NCBI RefSeq assembly: GCF_007860075.1
Contig: NZ_SJPP01000003.1
Location: 186,001-250,000 of the forward strand
DNA from: Symmachiella macrocystis
GTDB taxonomy: Bacteria > Planctomycetota > Planctomycetia > Planctomycetales > Planctomycetaceae
Reading direction: 5' to 3'
DNA: 64,000 nucleotides
Shown here: piece after piece, positions 30,201 to 40,741 of the stretch
Numbering within the stretch: position 1 is the first letter of the stretch
Layout: each line of letters starts with the position of its first letter
The notes under the pieces: generated by a model
The model's input: only the letters and a program-made list of their open reading frames with translations
What the model was told of the DNA's origin: nothing
Databases searched by the model: none
Made by a program: the position numbers and the translations under genes

Positions 30201-30845
30201 TTTGGGTGGACTTTTGAGTTGTTCACGGACTTTTTCCAGTTGCTGTTGGGCATTCGAGGCGGCGATTTCCGCCGGCCGCGCTTCGCGTCGTGCCCCCTCC
30301 ACCTTAATGTCGGCCAGCAATTTACGAAAACCCGTCTGCGGGTCATCCAGCAACTTTTGCTCCGAACTGAGCAACGTTTCAAATCGCGATAGCTTTTCAC
30401 CAGCTTGTTCCAAGCTGGCGGGCATTTTCGTGTCATCCCCGTTGGGTGACTCTGTGATTTCCTTAGGCGCATTTTTGGCTAACTCTAATTTTTCCTGCGT
30501 CTCCTTCAAACGTGGATCAACGGTATCTAGCTTTTGCTGATATGCCTGCTGTTTTTCGCCCCAAGACTTGGCAGCGGCTAACGATTTTTTCGCTTGGTTA
30601 TATAGCTCAACGATTTTGGCTTTCAGCGCATCGTCCAAACCTTCGGCGCCCTCGGCCTCTTTCAGACGCGTGTCGACCATCTCAGCCGTCAGCGCCGGCG
30701 GTTTTTCCGGCTCGACCGGCGTCACAGGGTCCGCTTGCCCCCATGCGGTTGCGTTTAAGCAAATTAGGACCGCTAACCACATGCAGCACCGGTGCCCATG
30801 ACCTCGAAGCAAAAACGGTTGACTCAGGCAGTTCCGAAAATCCAT
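27294..30845 (-). CDS. Large mechanosensitive channel of the MscS superfamily (MscK/KefA-like)
   Basis: An 1183-residue channel. A signal peptide leads into a long coiled-coil periplasmic region (about residues 60-500, rich in Glu/Gln/Leu heptads), followed by about ten membrane segments (560-980) with a low-complexity Arg/Glu and poly-Ala linker in the middle (about 800-845). The C-terminal MscS core carries LGFGLQEIFANFISGIIIL, then RPIRVGDVITIGDVSG and RKELIVPNKEFITGRLLNW. Such proteins release solutes on hypo-osmotic shock. The ATG at 30845 has GAGGA upstream, so it is favoured over 30857. Confidence 0.9.
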   Translation of the reverse strand: MDFRNCLSQPFLLRGHGHRCCMWLAVLICLNATAWGQADPVTPVEPEKPPALTAEMVDTRLKEAEGAEGLDDALKAKIVELYNQAKKSLAAAKSWGEKQQAYQQKLDTVDPRLKETQEKLELAKNAPKEITESPNGDDTKMPASLEQAGEKLSRFETLLSSEQKLLDDPQTGFRKLLADIKVEGARREARPAEIAASNAQQQLEKVREQLKSPPKADDSPLLNAAQKTALEARAMEFGQQVQAERTEVALYKAEENAGLLRVRRDLLSLQVSQSEKIVKLLQADVNKLRQHQAKLRAEQVKAEVISAAPELKEFAEENTQLADKNIKITRELQTVEKQTQVVQAKYEELDSEFADMQSMIDAIGQSDAIGQLLRSQRATIPNASHYEEHIKERQEQISTLRFESFQLEKDRDKLADIDAASARALKELKAKSSPELAKTVRELLDTRKTVLDELTSNSSKLQTALLALNLKEAEMMTVTEAYTKYIDERVLWIRSNEALGPSAIADAMDALKWVFNPGQWMELLSSFLSWKPEDLLEIGLSTFLFLVLIYYRRRLRAGIATAGEEAARGNCRVFRPTLQASVLTVIVAAIWPSILWYFSWRIVAQPNNTVFAVAISQGLAATAAVYLPLEIIRQCCASKGLAEMHFYWANATVRTIRTHLRWATPLSLPLMFLAATMSAQPNEQWQASLGRASVICWLILLTVFMQRVLRPHTGVLKDVVRGNDDGWRVQLRYLVFGLCMLVPAGMGVLAVMGYYYTVMHLGTRLRDTIWLSIVLLLVHAMLMRLLLIHRRALAMERARAKREREREEQAAAAAAAAAGTGEPIAPSMPIVEEPVMDLAASSTQAQKLLRTAIIITTVAGMWLIWADVFPALGVINKATPWVSTVTVPQEYDDPETGKKGTRMVEETRPITIAQLALAVLVGIFAVVAAQNVPGLIEMSLLRGLPFEAGFRYAIASMARYIILLVGFAVSLGIVGIGWAQMQWLFAAASLGLGFGLQEIFANFISGIIILFERPIRVGDVITIGDVSGKVSRIRMRATTITNWDRKELIVPNKEFITGRLLNWTLSDQVNRVVIEVGVAYGSNTILARDLLLAAANANEFVLNDPAPLATFEGFGDSTLNYVLRVFLPDLDNRLAVIHALHTDIDRRFREANVEIAFPQQDIHVRTLPANIIGSKEESSPYST

Positions 30846-30956
30846 GTCGTTCCTCAAACTGATTTCAATAGCGACGAATACTCCGTCATTCGGCGACAGT
30901 CTATTGGAGGCTGCCGTGCAATGTATAGAGCGATTGCCGACGACAGCTTTTAAGCC

Positions 30957-31145
30957 TCATTCATCCTCGGTGCGACTAGTCAACCGCACGCTTCCACCCC
31001 GCTCGACCTGTACATGCAACAGATGCGGGTGACAGCAGACCGGACAGTCCTCCACGTAGTCCTGCGCCCTCCCCGCCGAAAGATCGATCGGAATGACGAT
31101 TTCCTCGCCGCAAACGTCACAGAAATAGGTCGCCTCGTCTTGCAT
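30957..31145 (-). CDS. CPXCG-motif cysteine-rich protein
   Basis: A 62-residue zinc-ribbon-like protein with two cysteine knuckles, FCDVCGEE near the N-terminus and DCPVCCHPH in the middle, followed by a basic and acidic tail. This matches the small cysteine-rich CPXCG family common in proteobacteria and planctomycetes (function unknown, presumed metal binding). The ATG at 31145 is preferred; a GTG two codons upstream is possible. It stands alone between the MscS gene and the divergent CHAD gene. Confidence 0.8.
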   Translation of the reverse strand: MQDEATYFCDVCGEEIVIPIDLSAGRAQDYVEDCPVCCHPHLLHVQVERGGSVRLTSRTEDE

Positions 31146-31335
31146 TGCCACAGCACACTGGGAAAGCTAGGTAGAAATAGAAACAGCACGATTGTGCCCA
31201 CGCCTATTTTAGGTTCCAATTGGTAAAATCTGTAGCCCTGCACCTGAAGTTCGCACTGCGGAACACTCAGAAATCCGCACAGCGGAACGATCAGCCGTCA
31301 AGAAATATCACATAGACTGGGCGACGTGAGACAGC

Positions 31336-32271
31336 ATGGCAAAACTGGGCAAATGGATCGAAAACGTGGGGCCCGATGATCGCATTGTCGATGTCGCCAA
31401 GCAAACACTCAGCATGCGACTCGAAGCGGTCGAGTATTATTTGCCCTTGGCTGCGGAAATCGCAGCCGAGAGTGTCGAATACGTCCATCAACTCCGCGTC
31501 TCCACCCGCCGTGTCCGCGCCGCCATTTCGCTCTACGAAGAGCTATTGCCCTCCAAACGGACGCGGCGAATCAATAAAGATCTCAAACGCATCCGACGAG
31601 CCGCCGGTGAAGCCCGCGACTGTGATGTGCTCATCGCGCGGTTGGAGAATAGAGACCAGGATGCCGGTGCGACTTCGAAAACCCAGCGCATCTTGCGTCG
31701 TCTAAAACGGCAACGCGCTGCTGCGCAGGCGCCCATTGTTGAGACGTTTGAACGTCTGACCTTTCATCAACGTTTCCACCGCCGCGGCAACAAACTCTTG
31801 GCACGCATCCGACCGCGTGGTATCAGCCGGCAGCGGAAATTGGGAAACCCCAAGTTTAGCAACTGGGCCCCCACGGCATTTGCGCCGATCGTCGAACAAT
31901 TTCTCCAAGGCGTACCGGGCGACAAATACACCCTTGAGGAACTGCACCAATTTCGCATACGGGGCAAGGGACTGCGATATGCGATGGAATTGCTCGCGCC
32001 CGCCTACCCGGCTGAATTTCGCGAGCAGCTCTATCCGCGACTCGGGGAATTGCAGGAAGTGCTCGGCGAAGTGAACGACCATTGCACCGCTGCCGCCCGT
32101 TTCGCCCGCTATGTGGAAGAAGCCTCAAAAAAGATGGAAAAGAATTTCTTTCGACGGCTGATGCAACAAGAAGAGCAATTTTCCACGGAAGCACGGCAAA
32201 AGTTTTCCAATTGGTGGACACCCGAATTCCACCAAGAGATCGAAAAGCGATTGCGCAGCTTCACGCAATGA
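31336..32271 (+). CDS. CHAD domain protein
   Basis: A 311-residue all-helical CHAD (conserved histidine alpha-helical domain) protein. The typical basic helices are present: YVHQLRVSTRRVRAAISLYE near residue 50, then RIRRAAGEARDCDVL, LHQFRIRGKGLRYAMELL and LGEVNDHCTAAAR. CHAD proteins bind polyphosphate and are linked to polyP granules or to phosphate metabolism. No CYTH triphosphatase is adjacent. It starts at ATG 31336 and is convergent with the second DUF1501 gene. Confidence 0.88.
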   Translation: MAKLGKWIENVGPDDRIVDVAKQTLSMRLEAVEYYLPLAAEIAAESVEYVHQLRVSTRRVRAAISLYEELLPSKRTRRINKDLKRIRRAAGEARDCDVLIARLENRDQDAGATSKTQRILRRLKRQRAAAQAPIVETFERLTFHQRFHRRGNKLLARIRPRGISRQRKLGNPKFSNWAPTAFAPIVEQFLQGVPGDKYTLEELHQFRIRGKGLRYAMELLAPAYPAEFREQLYPRLGELQEVLGEVNDHCTAAARFARYVEEASKKMEKNFFRRLMQQEEQFSTEARQKFSNWWTPEFHQEIEKRLRSFTQ

Positions 32272-32340
32272 TCGACTGCGGTCGGAATGAACGATCGCCC
32301 ATCGCCGCTGCCTGAAAGTGTCACTCCTGACGAAGTCCTC

Positions 32341-33771
32341 TTAGGCAATCAATTCGGGAATCACATGACCATGCACGTCGGTCAGCCGAAAATCACGACC
32401 GGCATACCGATAAGTGAGCTGCTCGTGATCGAAGCCCAGTAGATGCAACATCGTGGCATGCAAATCGTGGACATGTACCGGTTTTTCTGCGGCGGCAAAT
32501 CCGAATTCGTCCGTTGCTCCGTGGACATATCCCCCACGAATCCCGCCACCGGCTAGCCAACAGGTGAATCCGTAATGATTGTGGTCCCGGCCGTTGAGTT
32601 GTGGGAGTTCGGCAACCGGCGTGCGTCCGAATTCGCCGCCCCAGAGCACCAACGTCGAATCCAACAGGCCTCGCTGTTTCAAATCGGTTAAAAATGCGGC
32701 GATCGGTCGGTCCCAGTCGCCGGAGAGTTTGCGATGTTGCTTCTCCAACTCGCTATGGTTATCCCATGGCTGCCCGGCTCCACTCCACAGTTGCACGAAA
32801 CGTACCCCACGCTCCAACAACCGCCGCGTGATCAACAATTGCCGCGCGACATCCCCCGTGCCATAACGCTCCTGCATATCCTTCGTTTCCTGGGAGATAT
32901 CAAACGCGTCCGTCGCTTCGCTCTGCATACGATACGCCAACTCGAAGGATTGAATCCGCGTCTCCAACTGCGCATCCCGCTCTCGATCGTCCGCATGTTT
33001 TTCATTGAGCCGCCGCAAGAGATCCAATTGGCGGCGCTGCACGTCCAACGTTAAATCTTCGTTCTTGATATTCGCAATCAGTTTGTCGACTTGTTTTTGC
33101 TGGCTGTTGATGTAGGTCCCCTGAAAGGCTCCCGGCAAAAACGCGGACCGCCAGTTGCGCGTGGCCACAATCGGATATCCTCCCGGGCACATCACGACGA
33201 ACCCCGGCAGATTCTGGTTTTCCGATCCTAAACCATACGTCACCCAGGCCCCCATGCTGGGCCGCGGCAATCGCCCTTCACCGCAGTTCATCAACATCAA
33301 CGACGGTTCGTGGTTCGGTACATCGGCATGCATCGAGCGGATTACGGCGATGTCGTCGATGCATTGCGCTGTCTGCGAAAAGAGTTCGCTGACCTCGATG
33401 CCCGATTCGCCATGTTTTTGAAACTCAAACGGCGAGCCCATCAAGGCACCGGTCTTACGTTCGGTGCGCAGATTTCCCGTCGGCAGTGGCTGGCCGTGCA
33501 AGCGTTTCAACTCGGGCTTGGGGTCGAATGTATCGATGTGCGACGGCCCGCCATTCATAAACAGGTGCACCACCTGTTTCGCTCGCGGCGCAAAGTGCGG
33601 CTGCTTGGGCGACAACGGTCCCAGCGGACCAGCGCCGGATTCGGCGGCCCCCAATTGGCCCTCTTCACGCAACAAATTCGACAGCGCCAACATCCCCAAC
33701 CCGGTGCCGCTACGCGCAAGTAATTCACGGCGGGACATTCCTGAATTCCAAGGGACACTATAGTGAGGCAT
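32341..33771 (-). CDS. DUF1501 family Tat-exported protein (pair 2)
   Basis: A 476-residue DUF1501 protein, the same length as the pair-1 member. It shows a twin-arginine-type signal (SRRELLARSGTGLGMLALS), FMNGGPSHIDTFDPKP, LVLWGGEFGRTP, HVHDLHATMLHLLG and a C-terminal YAGRDFRLTDVHG. The start at 33771 has GGGAG about 8 nt upstream. It follows the DUF1549/DUF1553 gene of pair 2 by 32 bp. Relative to pair 1 it has FMNGG instead of FMHGG; all other family landmarks are kept. Confidence 0.9.
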   Translation of the reverse strand: MPHYSVPWNSGMSRRELLARSGTGLGMLALSNLLREEGQLGAAESGAGPLGPLSPKQPHFAPRAKQVVHLFMNGGPSHIDTFDPKPELKRLHGQPLPTGNLRTERKTGALMGSPFEFQKHGESGIEVSELFSQTAQCIDDIAVIRSMHADVPNHEPSLMLMNCGEGRLPRPSMGAWVTYGLGSENQNLPGFVVMCPGGYPIVATRNWRSAFLPGAFQGTYINSQQKQVDKLIANIKNEDLTLDVQRRQLDLLRRLNEKHADDRERDAQLETRIQSFELAYRMQSEATDAFDISQETKDMQERYGTGDVARQLLITRRLLERGVRFVQLWSGAGQPWDNHSELEKQHRKLSGDWDRPIAAFLTDLKQRGLLDSTLVLWGGEFGRTPVAELPQLNGRDHNHYGFTCWLAGGGIRGGYVHGATDEFGFAAAEKPVHVHDLHATMLHLLGFDHEQLTYRYAGRDFRLTDVHGHVIPELIA

Positions 33772-33803
33772 CTCTCTCAAACTCCCGCTAAACACGCGAC
33801 GTT

Positions 33804-36602
<2,799 letters not shown>

Positions 36603-36740
36603 CCGCGGAAGGAATCACATAGTGAGGCAGGAGTCTCCATTATGCCCCCCCACCGATTCCCTGTCGAGTGGATAAACAACAGAGGCTATTGAAAAAACCT
36701 ACTGGCCACTGGCCACCGAACACTGGCCACTATTTCCCGC

Positions 36741-37973
36741 CTACTGCCTACTGCCAACCGCCCGCCGCCGCTCCTCCACCGTCGGCGTCGCTGCCAACGT
36801 CTCGTCCATCAACCGCTGAACACGGACTTCCAACTGCCGCGTTAGCTCCGCCCCCGTGGCGCGGTCGCGCGTCACAGGTACCGGTAGCGGGTCACCGAAC
36901 GTCACCACGGCGTTGCGCGTCCCGCGTATGCCCGCCGAGGGAGCATTGAGGAAATCTTCTTCGAATTTGTCAATCGTCTCCGCCATCCGCTCAATCGACG
37001 GCCGCTCAGAGACGTAATTCCCCGGATAGCTAAACATCTGCACGACTAAAAACAGATCGTCCATATCGTGCACCAGGGGTTCACGAGCGGCGTCGGTCTT
37101 GTCGAGTTCATCGAGTCGGCTGATCACTTGACGGCGGAGGTTTTTGACCCGCTCCGGAATGATCAGGCCCTCTGGTTCCTCCACACCATGCCGTTCCGCA
37201 AGCCGCTGCAAGATCGTGTCGGACAAATCGGCAACGCGTTCAGCCAACGGACCCGACCGGCTGCGGCCAAGATATTCCACCTCTTTGAGTGCGATCAAGC
37301 CGTCGGCAAAGCGGTAGATGCGGTCGTGCAACGAAAGATCCGTACGCACCCGCCAAGAAATCTGCTCCTCCAATCGCTGCATCACCTGCAACAACTCCGG
37401 CGTGGGGTCGGTTTGGTACTTATAGTGAATGGCACAGGGAACGACCGTAATCGGACGCTCCGCTTTGCGGGCTGCAGTCATTGCGATGGCAGCTGCGCCT
37501 TCGCGAAAAGGGGTGATCCGTTCGTTGAGGTGATAGACTTCCCCCTCGGGAAAAATCACCAACGGATGAGGTCGCTGCTGTACGATCTCCACCGCCTGTT
37601 TAAACGCCCGCATGTCGGTCCCTTCACGGTCGACGCTAAAGCAACCGTGGTGCTGCATTACCAGACTTTCCAACCGGCTGGACATACCAAACACTTGCCA
37701 AGCTGTCATGAAATACAACGGACAAGCAAGCACTTCCGCCGCATGATACAGCACATACGAGTCGGCATGACTCGAATGATTGGGCGTAATCACCACCCCC
37801 TGCCCGGCCGCCAAAGCTGCCTGCAAATGCTCGGCGCCGCGAACATCGATATCCAGCAGCCGATGCTGCTGTATCTGCTGATACCGCCGCAACGATCGCC
37901 AGACACGGATCATGAACGGACTAAGTTTTGGCGGCCACCACTGCGGCGGCGTCTCAAATGGCTGACGATTCAT
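36741..37973 (-). CDS. PlsC-type acyltransferase
   Basis: A 410-residue membrane-associated acyltransferase. The catalytic NHSSHAD (HX4D) block near residue 75 and the FPEGE phosphate-binding block near residue 145 are those of 1-acyl-glycerol-3-phosphate acyltransferases. The C-terminal 200 residues are helical and unassigned, longer than in a minimal PlsC. The ATG at 37973 (MNRQPFETPP) is preferred over 38024. A small tandem run of ACTGGCC lies just past the 3' end (36701-36728). Likely role: acylation of a glycerolipid or other lipid; the substrate is inferred only from the family. Confidence 0.82.
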   Translation of the reverse strand: MNRQPFETPPQWWPPKLSPFMIRVWRSLRRYQQIQQHRLLDIDVRGAEHLQAALAAGQGVVITPNHSSHADSYVLYHAAEVLACPLYFMTAWQVFGMSSRLESLVMQHHGCFSVDREGTDMRAFKQAVEIVQQRPHPLVIFPEGEVYHLNERITPFREGAAAIAMTAARKAERPITVVPCAIHYKYQTDPTPELLQVMQRLEEQISWRVRTDLSLHDRIYRFADGLIALKEVEYLGRSRSGPLAERVADLSDTILQRLAERHGVEEPEGLIIPERVKNLRRQVISRLDELDKTDAAREPLVHDMDDLFLVVQMFSYPGNYVSERPSIERMAETIDKFEEDFLNAPSAGIRGTRNAVVTFGDPLPVPVTRDRATGAELTRQLEVRVQRLMDETLAATPTVEERRRAVGSRQ

Positions 37974-38131
37974 AGCACGGCCATCATCTCGGGAAATACA
38001 AACGAACACGCCCTTGTATTTCAACCAGACGCAATAGATTTCGCAATATCACGTTTGAATAGACCGTAGGCGCGAGTAAATAGGCGTGAGAAAGTCAGCC
38101 CCTCTCAAGCCTGTCCCCTCAAGCCTCAAAC

Positions 38132-39469
38132 CTACCGCAAGTACTGTTTATCCGACGCAATCCCCATTGGTTGCGGGGTATCGGGCTTGATGATCTTCCA
38201 AGATGAGCCGGTTTCCCGCATCTCTTTGTAGTCTCGCGTTTGGTAGGCGAATTCCAGTTGCGGAGTGTCGAGGGATTTTTCGCCCGCGTGACGGGAATGC
38301 ATCGCTGAGTCTAAAACCCCGGTCGTCATCAAGGTCCGCTCGACCGGATACGGAGCTTTCCCGTGGATGAAATGATTCTGAATCGCATGCGAAAGCGCTT
38401 TGAACAGACAACGATTGTCCCAAGGGCCGGGATTGAAATAGGTCGCGACCGGTTTAGAATTCCCTTTGACCCGGCAGGCGAAATTCCAACGGATGCCGCT
38501 ATTGCCCACTTTCAGCACAGTCGCGCGCAAACCGTCCTTGTACTCCAACAGAATACCATGCGAAGCCGTTTTGGGATCGATCGCCGGCTGCCCCATAAAG
38601 TCCGCCTCCGCCTGCATCGCTGCCGCCGCTAGATCCAGCGACCAACGTTTATTGGCAGTCGCCATTAATGCATCACCGGACAAAAACTGTACGCGGGCTA
38701 TTCCCGTCTCGCCGCCGCGTCGTCCTTCGACCATCGACTGCAGCACTTCTAAACCGTGAAAGTCGTACGATTCCACCCCGCCGCCATGAATGGAGATCGC
38801 TTCTTCAATTTCCACACCAATCGGATTGTCAATCATCGGCGCTCGTTGCGCCAACGGCACTGAACTGCCCGCCATGAAGGGAATCCCGTGCTGCACGGAG
38901 GTGTCGTACATCTCCTTGGCCCAGTCCCAGCGATACGACAGATGCTTGTCATTGAACACCGGTACAAATCGCTGCGAGCGTTTCATCACAGCCGCGATTT
39001 CATCGAAAAACCGTTTCCGCGGGTACTCCACTTGCCCCAGATCATTGCTGGGATAGCTGCCATGCTCGCCGATAGAGAGAACCGCATCGACCGCCAATTC
39101 CTTGCCCCCCAAACAGAGCGCGTCGGAAATTGAGTCATAGACAGGCAGTCGATAATTCTTCGCGATCTCCGTCGTCATGTCGCCCTGAGGATGCTGATCG
39201 GCATACAAACTGACAACCTCCACACCGGGGTCGGTCAATTCCCCGTTGAAGATGTACGACTCCAGAAAATTCTCGAGCAACACATGAGTATGCCAACGAT
39301 GCGCGAATGCAGTGTACACCACGGCAACTTTAGGACGTCTCTTTGCGGGTGCAGCGGAGAGACTGTTGGCCAGAAACGGGGAAGCCAGTCCACTGGCAAT
39401 CGACGTCTTGAGAAAACGGCGCCGTGTTACGGATAAGTCCAATCCGTCCGCCGTATTTTTGCGTGACAT
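38132..39469 (-). CDS. Tat-exported protein with Rossmann-like N-terminus
   Basis: A 445-residue protein with a strong twin-arginine signal (TRRRFLKTSIASGLASPFLA). The following KVAVVYTAFAHRWHTHVLLE region and an alternating beta/alpha pattern suggest a nucleotide-binding-type fold like the Gfo/Idh/MocA group, but the usual GxGxxG loop is not seen. A GEHGSYPSND segment and RWNFACRVKGN in the C-terminal half look conserved. I cannot give a reaction. The start at 39469 has AGGA about 11 nt upstream; 39508 is an alternative. It lies 158 bp upstream of the acyltransferase gene on the same strand. Confidence 0.65.
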   Translation of the reverse strand: MSRKNTADGLDLSVTRRRFLKTSIASGLASPFLANSLSAAPAKRRPKVAVVYTAFAHRWHTHVLLENFLESYIFNGELTDPGVEVVSLYADQHPQGDMTTEIAKNYRLPVYDSISDALCLGGKELAVDAVLSIGEHGSYPSNDLGQVEYPRKRFFDEIAAVMKRSQRFVPVFNDKHLSYRWDWAKEMYDTSVQHGIPFMAGSSVPLAQRAPMIDNPIGVEIEEAISIHGGGVESYDFHGLEVLQSMVEGRRGGETGIARVQFLSGDALMATANKRWSLDLAAAAMQAEADFMGQPAIDPKTASHGILLEYKDGLRATVLKVGNSGIRWNFACRVKGNSKPVATYFNPGPWDNRCLFKALSHAIQNHFIHGKAPYPVERTLMTTGVLDSAMHSRHAGEKSLDTPQLEFAYQTRDYKEMRETGSSWKIIKPDTPQPMGIASDKQYLR

Positions 39470-39599
39470 AAGCCGAGGATTCCTGTAGTCGCGTTGTGGT
39501 TGAATCATGATGACTTCCGGGAACTGAGGCCGGACGCATCAATACTTGCTTACTTGATTGTAAGCGGTTCTACACGCGGACAACAGCCAAGGAACGATT

Positions 39600-40133
39600 T
39601 CACAACTGAACAAAGTACTCGCCAAAGTTCAAATACACGAATAACAAGCATTGAAATCCCGCGACGCTGGCGCCAGCCGTGATTCCCCATTTGGCGCGAA
39701 AGCGATACAATAACGGAATCGTGCACATCACGACCAACGTTCCGACCATTTTGAACGTCATGAACAAGGCGACATCACCGCCGTCTTGCTCCATCAACCA
39801 GCGTCCCACCGGATTTTGTTCGTATTGGTACAGGAAATCCTGGTTCTTGAAGGTCCAATACGTGTCGACTGCCGAAACGCCGCCGATGATGATCGTGGCC
39901 AAAATGAGAAACGTGATTTGCAAACGTTTCGCCCACGCCATTTCGGGAAGGACCACGAATTGACGTTCTTTCAGGCAATTACAGCGTTGCTCGGCCGAGC
40001 GACGCGTTTGCGACGAACGGTCACTCGCCGCAGGACGGCGGTGCGATGGCTGCCGAGTTGGTTTTCCCCAACAACGGATAGACTCCATGGGATCAAACGC
40101 CGATGCACGGCGTCTAGGAGTTGCCGTAATCAT
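39600..40133 (-). CDS. Small membrane protein with basic cytoplasmic N-terminus
   Basis: A 177-residue protein with about 65 basic, arginine-rich residues followed by three membrane segments (around ITFLILATIIIGGVSAVDTY, ALFMTFKMVGTLVVMCTIPL and the C-terminal FQCLLFVYLNF). A DTYWT segment followed by a membrane helix recalls the DUF5658-like group, but I am not sure. An excellent Shine-Dalgarno (AAAGGAGG) lies 9 nt before the ATG at 40133, which supports the long form over an internal start at 39938. It is divergent from the ABC transporter gene. Confidence 0.65.
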   Translation of the reverse strand: MITATPRRRASAFDPMESIRCWGKPTRQPSHRRPAASDRSSQTRRSAEQRCNCLKERQFVVLPEMAWAKRLQITFLILATIIIGGVSAVDTYWTFKNQDFLYQYEQNPVGRWLMEQDGGDVALFMTFKMVGTLVVMCTIPLLYRFRAKWGITAGASVAGFQCLLFVYLNFGEYFVQL

Positions 40134-40741
40134 CACTACTGCCCTCCTTTTCTCCGCATGGCGGACTCAGCGCGTCGCGCAGTTAAAATAGTCTCTGTTT
40201 GTTTTCCAAATCGCTTCCGTGAACTCACTGATGTAGATACAGAAATTAAAGTCGCAAACCCTACGCCATTCAGCCCTGACCGGGCCTCGCCTACCGACAG
40301 TTTGATGGATTTTATCAGGTTTCCCAGACTATCGACGCCGGTCAGGATGCCAGTTGACAACCGTCCGTGATGTTTTCGTCAATGTGACTCAGACAAAGAT
40401 CACCGACCGTTTCCGCGACTACTCTTGCCTCACGTCATAGTGATCACCAAATCTTTCCAAAAGCGGACACTCTTTTTCGTGTCCTTCGTATATTTCGTGG
40501 TTAATTTCTTCTGGGAGCAGAGTCGAAGGCCACAATGGCTGCTTTGGTTTTATGTGGATGATTCCTCAACTGCGATGGTAGCCAAGCGTAAATGCCTAAC
40601 ATTTGCATCACACTAAATTCCAAGTCGGTGGCGACTGACTTGACCCTGTCGTATACAATTCACCGATGCCCTTCCTGGGAACACCCCAGGAACTCCCCAG
40701 GAACTCCCCAGCACCGTTTGAATACTGCGACAAAACGATTC
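40134..40741. other. Divergent intergenic region with short tandem repeats
   Basis: About 600 bp with no convincing gene. It contains three 9-nt TTCGTG units at 40476-40502 and a tandem CCCCAGGAACT (two full copies plus CCCCAG) at 40684-40711, close to the ABC transporter start. Short ORFs here lack good starts and similarity to any known family. Confidence 0.55.
40476..40502. repeat. Three tandem 9-nt TTCGTG-type units
   Basis: TTCGTGTCC, TTCGTATAT and TTCGTGGTT follow one another without gaps. Similar TTCGTG-rich phrases recur in intergenic DNA of planctomycetes and some other bacteria. Confidence 0.6.

Noticed and set aside
37068-38069. 333-codon open frame antisense to the acyltransferase gene
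   Set aside because: Shadow of a clear PlsC-type gene; no domain and unusual composition.
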